DNA of 11,895 nucleotides from an uncultured Prevotella sp. GTDB lineage: Bacteria; Bacteroidota; Bacteroidia; Bacteroidales; Bacteroidaceae. Position numbers and translations under genes: made by a program. The notes below the pieces were generated by a model. That model searched no databases. It saw only the letters and a program-made list of their open reading frames with translations, and was not told where the DNA came from. The stretch spans positions 1 through 11,895 of the forward strand of contig CAJOHP010000055.1 in NCBI GenBank assembly GCA_905234355.1, in the 5' to 3' direction. Each line of letters begins with the position of its first letter. Within the stretch, counting starts at the first letter, position 1. Below, in pieces: positions 7,016 to 11,895 of this stretch.

Positions 7016-8707
7016 ATGAAAAAGCAATTCTTTACAGCAATGGCCCTGCTGACCGTGACACTCACAGCTGGTGGCCAGGCCTTCGACAACCTGCCCGACC
7101 CCATCGAAGACGTCAACAAGGTGGTAGACAATACGCCCGACTCCATAGCCAAGGCTCTCATGTCGCGTCCTAAGCCGGGCTCCACACGCAAGGCAGACCA
7201 CCCCGTGCTCTTCCTTATAGGCAACTCCACCATGCGCAACGGCACACGCGGCGACGGCAGCAACGGACAATGGGGCTGGGGCTACTACGCCAGCCAGTAT
7301 TTCGACGCCGAGCAGATTACGGTGGAGAACCAGGCACTCGGTGGCATGTCGACACGCACGTTCTACACCGACCTGTGGCCCGCCGTGCGCGACGCACTGC
7401 ACGCCGGCGACTGGGTGGTGGTGTCTATAGGCCACAACGACAACGGAGAGTTCTTCGACCAGCGGCGCGCACGAGCCGTCATACCGGGCATAGACCCCGA
7501 CACGTGCTACACGGGATTCAACCAGCGCACACAGCGTCAGGACACCGTCTACAGCTACGGCACCTATCTGAGACTATACATTAGAGAAATACGTGCGCGC
7601 GGTGCCAACCCCATACTCATGTCGCTCACCCCGCGCGATGCCTACGACGATCGCACCGGCAAAATCGTGCGCAAGCCCCAGACGGAGTGGGCCGCCTATG
7701 TCGCTGCCACCGAGGGCGTGCCCTTCGTCGACCTGAACGAGCGTTCCGCACAGAAGCTCGACAGCTATAGCCCGTGGAAGGAGAAGTACCACTTCTTCGG
7801 TGACAAGATACACACATCGAAGTATGGTGCTGAGATGAATGCCCGTTCGGCTGCCGAGGGACTCTGGGAGAGTCCCAACCCACAGTTGCGCCCCCTGCAG
7901 GCCATGATGCAGAACGTGCCGCTGAAGACCAAGGCTGTGAAGCGCGAGCCGGGCAAGCCCGTGCTCTTCTTCACCGGCGACTCCACGGTGAAGAATGCCG
8001 ACAACGACGACGACGGCATGTGGGGATGGGCATCGCAGGCCGCCACTGTGTTCGACGAGACGAAGATCACACTCTGCAACGCAGCACGCGCCGGACGTAG
8101 CACGCGCTCCTTCATACGCGAGGGACTATGGGACGAGGTCTACAACTCGCTACAGCCGGGCGACTTCGTCACCATACAGTTCGGGCACAACGACATCTGC
8201 CCCATCACCGACAAGAAAGCACGGGGCGTGATTGCCTCGTCCGACGACACGTGCCACGTCTACAAACTCGACAACGGCACCTATGAGGTGGTCTACTCCT
8301 TCGGATGGTATCTGAAGAAGATGATCGACGACGTGCGCGAGAAGGGCGCCACCCCCATACTCGTCTCGCTCACCCCGCGCAACGAGTGGCCCGGCGGGCG
8401 CGTGGAGCGCCGCGACGATTCCTACGGGCGATGGTATCGCGACGTGGTCAGGCAGACCGGCGTGGAGTTTATCGACATGCACAACATCTCTGCCGACTTC
8501 CTTGACAAGAAGTTTGCTGCGAAGCGTCTCCCCGACGACAAGGAGAAAGCCAAGGCCGAGGTGGCACGCATCAAGGAGCGCGCCGGCAAGTACTTCAAGA
8601 AAGACCATACCCATGCCTCGAAGCTCGGTGCACAGATGAACGCCCAATCCATGGCACGCGGACTGCGGCAGGCAGGCAGTCCGCTGGTCAAGTATCTGAA
8701 GAAGTAG
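7016..8707 (+). CDS. Secreted tandem-domain SGNH esterase (rhamnogalacturonan acetylesterase-like)
   Basis: A 563-residue protein with an N-terminal signal peptide of about 22 residues (MKKQFFTAMALL..., likely cut near GGQA), then two SGNH/GDSL hydrolase domains of the rhamnogalacturonan acetylesterase type (CE12-like). Domain 1 (about 62-283): IGNST (68-72, Ser71), GGMSTRTF (109-116), IGHND (138-142), DKIH (263-266). Domain 2 (about 314-550): TGDST (320-324, Ser323), GRSTRSF (360-366), FGHND (389-393), DHTH (530-533). Both keep the Ser, Gly, Asn and Asp-x-x-His blocks, so both could be active. Domain 1 has Asn where the motif normally has Asp after the first glycine. Domain 2 carries a Lys/Glu-rich helical insertion at about 495-528. 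The likely role is removing acetyl groups from pectin or another plant glycan in the periplasm or outside the cell. The start is preceded by A-rich sequence without a Shine-Dalgarno site. Confidence 0.88.
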   Translation: MKKQFFTAMALLTVTLTAGGQAFDNLPDPIEDVNKVVDNTPDSIAKALMSRPKPGSTRKADHPVLFLIGNSTMRNGTRGDGSNGQWGWGYYASQYFDAEQITVENQALGGMSTRTFYTDLWPAVRDALHAGDWVVVSIGHNDNGEFFDQRRARAVIPGIDPDTCYTGFNQRTQRQDTVYSYGTYLRLYIREIRARGANPILMSLTPRDAYDDRTGKIVRKPQTEWAAYVAATEGVPFVDLNERSAQKLDSYSPWKEKYHFFGDKIHTSKYGAEMNARSAAEGLWESPNPQLRPLQAMMQNVPLKTKAVKREPGKPVLFFTGDSTVKNADNDDDGMWGWASQAATVFDETKITLCNAARAGRSTRSFIREGLWDEVYNSLQPGDFVTIQFGHNDICPITDKKARGVIASSDDTCHVYKLDNGTYEVVYSFGWYLKKMIDDVREKGATPILVSLTPRNEWPGGRVERRDDSYGRWYRDVVRQTGVEFIDMHNISADFLDKKFAAKRLPDDKEKAKAEVARIKERAGKYFKKDHTHASKLGAQMNAQSMARGLRQAGSPLVKYLKK

Positions 8708-8728
8708 GCTGTTGCACCGTCCCGTGTC

Positions 8729-9697
8729 CTATGCATGTGGTCTGCCCGACTGAAGCATTTTGCGTCCCACGCACCGTGCCACGGCCACGGCAGCAGTGTT
8801 TGACGAGGGCAGGAACATGGCGTAGAGGGCTTCGCGATAGGTGAGCACGTCGCCCGCCTTCAGTCGCGGCCCGTTGCCGGACCTGATGTCGCTCTCGACG
8901 ATGGTGAACGGCTCGTCGAGGTTGTCGACGAAGTCGAGCATGCAGATGGCCGTCATCGTCTTCGTCACTGAGGCGGGCAGCAGCGGCATGTCGGCCTGGC
9001 GCTGGTAGAGCCAATGGGGCAGGGTGGCTTTCGTCCACGGCACGTAGACCTCGGGCAGTAGGCACACGGCAGCCCCCTGTGCCCGCAGGTCGCGGTCGCT
9101 GACGGTGCTCCCGCTGTGTGCGGAGCGTCGCTCTGCCAGGTCTATCAGACGGCGTGCGTCGCGCCAGCGCTGCTCACGCACAGAGCCCAGGACGGCCGCC
9201 ACGTAGCGCTGCCCGCCTGCACCCTCGCAGATGAGCACCACGCCGGCCTGTCTGGCGAGCGTGCCCGTCTTGCAGCCCAGCAGGCGGTGACGCTCGGTGA
9301 AGACGGCCTTGTCGAGCGAGCCGATGGTGTCGGTGCGTGCGTCGGCGCCACCCACGCGCATGGCGTGGCGGCGCTGTCCCCACACCAGGGCAATGGGGGG
9401 CAGACTCTGCGCCTTCAGGGCGAGCAGCACGGCGTCGTGGGCCGTGATGGCCGACCCGTCGGCCACCAGGCCGCTGGCATCGACGAAGTGGGTGTGGTGC
9501 ATGCCCAGCAGCACGGCCCTGCGGTTCATATAGTCGACAAAGGCCTGCCGGCAGAGGGTGTCGTCGGTCAAGGCATAGTCGGGCAGGGCATATCCCGGCA
9601 GCGCCGCTGTAGTGTCGCTGACGCTCTCGTCATCCTGCTGGCCGCATCCGGCAGTCAGCAGCGAGAGCAGCAGCACGTGGATTATCCTTTGCTTCAT
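8729..9697 (-). CDS. Lipoprotein: circularly permuted S11/D-Ala-D-Ala carboxypeptidase-like serine peptidase
   Basis: A 322-residue protein with lipobox LTAGC (Cys18). All three motifs of the penicillin-binding/S11 carboxypeptidase fold are present, but in permuted order: KTG (143-145), then SVTK (243-246), then SSN (298-300). Canonical enzymes run SxxK-SxN-KTG. The N-terminal half (about 50-188) matches what normally follows SxN: FVDYMNRRAVLLGMHHTHFVDASGL, then ITAHDAVLLAL, then CKTGT and VAAVLGS. The C-terminal half (about 228-316) matches what normally comes first: LYQRQADMPLLPASVTKTMTAICML and FLPSSNTAAVAVA. The spacing SxxK to SxN (55 residues) and FVDYMN to KTG (about 90) are both normal. 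It may trim peptidoglycan stem peptides in the periplasm, anchored to a membrane. The ATG at 9697 follows a consensus promoter. Convergent with the esterase gene, 21 nt apart. Permutation is directly visible; activity is inferred. Confidence 0.85.
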   Translation of the reverse strand: MKQRIIHVLLLSLLTAGCGQQDDESVSDTTAALPGYALPDYALTDDTLCRQAFVDYMNRRAVLLGMHHTHFVDASGLVADGSAITAHDAVLLALKAQSLPPIALVWGQRRHAMRVGGADARTDTIGSLDKAVFTERHRLLGCKTGTLARQAGVVLICEGAGGQRYVAAVLGSVREQRWRDARRLIDLAERRSAHSGSTVSDRDLRAQGAAVCLLPEVYVPWTKATLPHWLYQRQADMPLLPASVTKTMTAICMLDFVDNLDEPFTIVESDIRSGNGPRLKAGDVLTYREALYAMFLPSSNTAAVAVARCVGRKMLQSGRPHA

Positions 9698-9705
9698 ATA
9701 TGGCG

Positions 9706-9737
9706 CAAAGGTAGGCGTTTTTCTCCGTTCCGCCAAA
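9706..9737 (-). promoter_or_regulatory. Predicted promoter of the permuted S11 lipoprotein gene
   Basis: On the minus strand TTTG (9737-9734) is followed after exactly 20 nt by TACCTTTG (9713-9706), a full match to the Bacteroidetes -33/-7 consensus. GCGGAAC follows the -33 box directly. The -7 box ends 8 nt before the ATG at 9697, so the mRNA leader should be only a few bases long. Confidence 0.75.
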
Positions 9738-9773
9738 TTTTCTTTGTGCTAAGCTTTTTTTTTTCGTTAATAA

Positions 9774-9805
9774 TGTGGCGGAACCAAGTTTTTTTCGTAT
9801 TTTTG
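9774..9805 (+). promoter_or_regulatory. Predicted promoter of the OmpP1/FadL-family gene
   Basis: TGTG (9774-9777), a one-base variant of the -33 TTTG, is followed by GCGGAAC, 13 further nt, and TATTTTTG (9798-9805). The layout is the same as that of the divergent promoter at 9737-9706. The -7 box lies 32 nt before the ATG, giving a leader of about 25 nt. Runs of ten T (9755-9764) and seven T (9789-9795) flank the core. Confidence 0.7.
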
Positions 9806-9837
9806 TGGCCAGTATTAACCCCAAACCTTGCCAACAC

Positions 9838-11274
9838 ATGATGAAGAAAGTCTATGTCCTCTTGTCAGTCCTTGTCCTCATGGCTGTGCCTGCCCGTGGC
9901 GGCGGCCTGATGACCAACACCAACTACCACATTGCATTCCAACGTATGATGGCGCGTGGCGCCACGTTCGACGTCGATGCCGTCTACAGCAATCCTGCCG
10001 GCATGGTGTGGAACACGCACGACGGTTGGCAGCTGTCGCTCAACTTCCAGAAACCTTGGCAGATGCGCAACATCGAGGCTGAGGTGCCCCAGTTTCTGGC
10101 CGTGCCGGGTGTCTACGGCGGCTACCCCATCGACCGTAAGTATGAGGGCCGTGCCTCGGCGCCCATCGTGCCTTCCCTTTTCGCCTCCTACAAGAAGGGG
10201 CGGTGGGCTGCCGGCGTGATGATAGGCATCGTGGGCAGTGGCGGCTTTGTGCAGTACGACGACGGCGTGCCCATGTTTGGCGTGCTCACCATGGCCAAGA
10301 TATTCCAGTCCACGGCGGCACTGTCGCCCGCGGCGGCGGTCACCCCCGACCAGTATGCCCTCGACTCCGAGATGAAGGGCAAGCAGTACATCTATGGTGC
10401 GCAGGCTATGGCGGCCTACCGTCTCACCGACTTCCTCTCAGTCGGAGCGGGCGTGCGGGCCAACTATTACGACGGTTACTACCGTGGGCACGTCACAGCC
10501 GTGCACAATGTGCTGCGTGCCCCGCTTGTCGACCTGCAGCTCGACTGCCTGCAGCGCGGTTGGGGCTTTGCCCCCATCGTCTCGGTCGACGTGCACACGG
10601 GTCCGCTCACCGTGGCCGCGCGCTATGAGTTCCGCGCGAAGATCAGCACCGAGAACGACACACGGCAGTTGGACGCCAGCATTCTCCTTCCTGCCTCACT
10701 CGCCACGGGCACACCCGCCTATGTGCAGGGCGCTGCCGCCTTGGCGCAGTTCGGCGACAAGGTGGCGCCCTATGCCGACGGCGCCACCACACGCTATGAC
10801 ATGCCGTCACTGCTTGCCGTGGCCGTGGGCTACGAGCTGACGCCGCGGCTGCGTGCTGCAGCCGAGTATCACTTCTTCGACGACAAACACGCCCGCATGG
10901 CCGGCGACCGTCAGGAGGAGCTGAGCCGTGGCACCCACGAGGTGCTGCTCGGCGCAGAGTGGGACGTCAGCGACCGCCTCACACTCGGCCTCGGCGGACA
11001 GCGCACCGACTACGGGCTGAGCGACGCCTATCAGCAGAACACATCGTTTGCCTGCGACAACTACTCCGTAGGATTGGGTGCCGCAGTGGGCATCACCGAC
11101 CAGCTGCGCCTCAACGTCGGCTACTTCTGCTCGCTCTATAGCGACTACACCAAGCAGGTCGCGGCCGGCAACCCTGCCACCGGCGGCGGATACTACGGCA
11201 CCGGCGCTGCGGCTACAGAGACCTATTCGCGCACCAACCACGTCATCGGCATCGGTGTCGACTATAAGTTCTGA
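9838..11274 (+). CDS. Outer-membrane beta-barrel, OmpP1/FadL/TodX family
   Basis: A 478-residue outer-membrane protein. The signal peptide is MMKKVYVLLSVLVLMAVPARG, likely cut near residue 20. The segment TNTNYHIAFQRMMARGAT...DAVYSNPAGMVW (26-58), with the NPAG turn at 52-55, is the hallmark N-terminus of the FadL/TodX hydrophobic-compound transporters in its Bacteroidetes form. The rest is alternating aromatic/polar beta-strands ending in IGIGVDYKF, with the C-terminal Phe recognised by the BAM machinery. The family transports long-chain fatty acids or other hydrophobic molecules; the substrate here is unknown. The start is at ATG 9838 or the adjacent ATG 9841. An in-frame upstream start at 9775 is rejected because it lies inside the promoter. 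The divergent S11 lipoprotein gene shares a promoter element with it. Confidence 0.92.
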   Translation: MMKKVYVLLSVLVLMAVPARGGGLMTNTNYHIAFQRMMARGATFDVDAVYSNPAGMVWNTHDGWQLSLNFQKPWQMRNIEAEVPQFLAVPGVYGGYPIDRKYEGRASAPIVPSLFASYKKGRWAAGVMIGIVGSGGFVQYDDGVPMFGVLTMAKIFQSTAALSPAAAVTPDQYALDSEMKGKQYIYGAQAMAAYRLTDFLSVGAGVRANYYDGYYRGHVTAVHNVLRAPLVDLQLDCLQRGWGFAPIVSVDVHTGPLTVAARYEFRAKISTENDTRQLDASILLPASLATGTPAYVQGAAALAQFGDKVAPYADGATTRYDMPSLLAVAVGYELTPRLRAAAEYHFFDDKHARMAGDRQEELSRGTHEVLLGAEWDVSDRLTLGLGGQRTDYGLSDAYQQNTSFACDNYSVGLGAAVGITDQLRLNVGYFCSLYSDYTKQVAAGNPATGGGYYGTGAAATETYSRTNHVIGIGVDYKF

Positions 11275-11414
11275 TCTCCTGGCCCCTCTCTGCTTCTCTC
11301 TTTGAGGGAAGGCTCAGATAGTTCATCCGCTGGTGTTTCGTTTTGAAAGTAACTAAAGTTTCGTAAACGGGTTGTTCAATATCATGTATCCAGTTTTTGA
11401 ATACTCTGAATATA

Positions 11415-11490
11415 CAGACCCCACCCCCAGTTCCTCCCCTTCTTGCTACCAACGGGACGCAAGAAGGGGAGGGACTGGGGGTGGGGTCTG
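11415..11490. terminator. Long GC-rich hairpin, possible bidirectional terminator or repeat element
   Basis: Two 32-nt arms (11415-11446 and 11459-11490) are complementary with a single mismatch, around a 12-nt loop (TACCAACGGGAC). The left arm is C-rich, beginning CAGACCCCACCCCC. The position between converging genes suits transcription termination, but no T-run follows on either side, so it is not a classical intrinsic terminator. It may instead be a dispersed palindromic repeat. The structure is certain; the role is inferred. Confidence 0.6.
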
Positions 11491-11585
11491 GACTCGGCTT
11501 TGCCGTTTCGCTTGTCGAAGAACTTATCAACAAAAAAACGTAGAACAAATAATAATTGGGCACAACAAACACCATTCCAACTGCT

Positions 11586-11610
11586 GGAGGGACGGGTTTT
11601 AGCCTGTCTG
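11586..11610 (+). repeat. REP-like repeat unit 1 (diverged)
   Basis: The core GGGACGGGTTTTAGCCTGTC is a diverged copy of units 2 and 3, in the same orientation as unit 2, and lacks the AT between the two half-stems. It still folds as a small stem through GACGGG and CCTGTC with one G-T pair. Confidence 0.65.
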
Positions 11611-11644
11611 CCATCGTTCCTCCGTATGCCTGTGCCACCCACTC

Positions 11645-11670
11645 GTAGGGATGGGCTTTATGCCTGTCCG
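11645..11670 (+). repeat. REP-like repeat unit 2
   Basis: A 26-nt unit beginning GTAGGGATGGGC and ending GCCTGTCCG. It is the inverted counterpart of unit 3, with 24 of 26 positions matching. The unit itself is an imperfect palindrome with a TTTAT loop. Confidence 0.8.
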
Positions 11671-11701
11671 CGCAATGTCCTGCAGATGAGCCTACGGTTT
11701 T

Positions 11702-11727
11702 CGGACAGGCATGAAGCCCGTCCCTAC
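11702..11727 (-). repeat. REP-like repeat unit 3, overlapping a gene end
   Basis: Read on the minus strand, this 26-nt unit begins GTAGGGACGGGC, has loop TTCAT and ends GCCTGTCCG. It lies in inverted orientation to unit 2, with 31 nt between them, as in a REPIN-type pair. The TAG of its GTAGGG is the stop codon of the right-edge gene. Confidence 0.8.
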
Positions 11728-11895
11728 AGTTTCTCGGCCACGGCGAGCTCCATGCCGCGCCAGAGCAGCACGAGGCGGTGGAGCGTGGTTGGGGCGTAGG
11801 TGCGCTCCACGGCCACGCTCTGGGCATAGCGTGTGAGCTGGTCGATGGCTTTTTCCCGGGCAGCCGTCACTTCGGCATCGGTGGCGCGGGCGGGC
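11724..11895 (-). CDS. C-terminal fragment, possibly an AAA-ATPase/PD-(D/E)XK-type protein
   Basis: A minus-strand frame enters from the right edge and ends at a TAG (11726-11724), giving about 57 residues of C-terminus. It shows helical sequence (EVTAAREKAIDQLTRYAQS) followed by a strand-like segment (LHRLVLLWRGMELAVAEKL). This resembles what I remember of the C-terminal end of the Bacteroidales ATP-binding proteins that pair an AAA-ATPase domain with a PD-(D/E)XK nuclease-like domain, where a helix ending in RYA is followed by a hydrophobic strand. The recognition is by pattern only, as the catalytic parts lie outside the window. The coding call rests on protein-like composition and a stop at the boundary with the repeat; the family call is tentative. 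Confidence 0.6.
   Translation of the reverse strand, partial: PARATDAEVTAAREKAIDQLTRYAQSVAVERTYAPTTLHRLVLLWRGMELAVAEKL

Larger units (their letters stand above)
11275..11723. other. 449-nt repeat-bearing intergenic region between converging genes
   Basis: No credible gene is seen. Open frames crossing the region run through the inverted repeats and have no protein-like composition. It holds, in order, about 140 nt without recognised signal, a long GC-rich hairpin (11415-11490), an AT-rich stretch (about 11510-11580), and REP-like repeat units at 11586-11610, 11645-11670 and 11702-11727. It separates the plus-strand porin gene from a minus-strand gene at the right edge, so termination from both sides is expected here. 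Confidence 0.7.

Noticed and set aside
8708..8728. Terminator between the converging esterase and S11 genes
   Set aside because: Only 21 nt separate the stops and no hairpin with a T-run is visible.
9755..9795. T-runs as an intrinsic terminator
   Set aside because: The runs lie between two outward promoters with no stem before them; they are better explained as AT-rich promoter context.
9775..9837. Upstream in-frame start for the porin
   Set aside because: The extra residues fall on the -33/-7 promoter and would precede the clear signal peptide at MMKKVYV.
9116..9841. 241-residue plus-strand open frame
   Set aside because: Antisense to the permuted S11 gene and running through the divergent promoter region; no domain-like sequence.
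11372..11799. Short plus- and minus-strand frames in the right intergenic region
   Set aside because: Translations come from the inverted repeats themselves (repeated Gly/Trp or Pro/Ser stretches) and do not look like protein.
11243..11827. 194-residue minus-strand open frame
   Set aside because: Crosses the hairpin and repeats and overlaps the 3' end of the porin gene and the right-edge frame; Pro/Ser-rich low-complexity translation.

Overview
The window reads as a chromosomal segment of a GC-rich Bacteroidales bacterium, most likely a member of the Prevotellaceae. The evidence is Bacteroidetes-type promoters (TTTG about 20 nt before TAnnTTTG), an absence of clear Shine-Dalgarno sites, several lipoproteins, a Bacteroidetes-type OmpP1/FadL porin with a terminal Phe, and a GDSL/rhamnogalacturonan-acetylesterase-like protein. 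The species cannot be named from the sequence alone. No tRNA, rRNA, CRISPR array, transposase or phage gene is visible.

Left half (1-6472, all minus strand). birA (biotin-protein ligase) is followed at short spacing by a 764-residue lipoprotein, a 542-residue lipoprotein with a C-terminal LamG-type lectin domain, a 117-residue protein whose start overlaps the LamG stop, and a MORN-repeat protein cut by the left edge. No consensus promoter is visible at the short junctions, so the five genes may be co-transcribed. The two lipoproteins share a module of about 125 residues. The 117-residue protein and the MORN protein share a different module of about 45 residues. The cluster therefore looks like an envelope locus built from two duplicated modules, of unknown function.

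Middle (6473-8707). A small divergent region with a long imperfect palindrome carries two mirror-image TAACTTTG boxes, one for birA and one for tadA (tRNA adenosine deaminase). Each lies 5-6 nt from its ATG, which predicts leaderless or nearly leaderless mRNAs. tadA is followed by a secreted protein with two tandem SGNH esterase domains, probably acting on acetylated plant polysaccharide.

Right half (8708-11895). A minus-strand lipoprotein carries all three active-site motifs of the D-Ala-D-Ala carboxypeptidase/penicillin-binding fold, but in the order KTG, SxxK, SxN instead of SxxK, SxN, KTG. This is a natural circular permutation and the most unusual item in the window. It is divergent from an OmpP1/FadL-family outer-membrane protein. 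The two promoters share an identically spaced element, T(T/G)TGGCGGAAC-N13-TAnnTTTG. Beyond the porin lies a 449-nt intergenic region with a 32-bp-stem hairpin and three REP-like repeat units. The last repeat supplies the stop codon of a gene entering from the right edge, possibly the C-terminus of an AAA-ATPase/PD-(D/E)XK-type protein.
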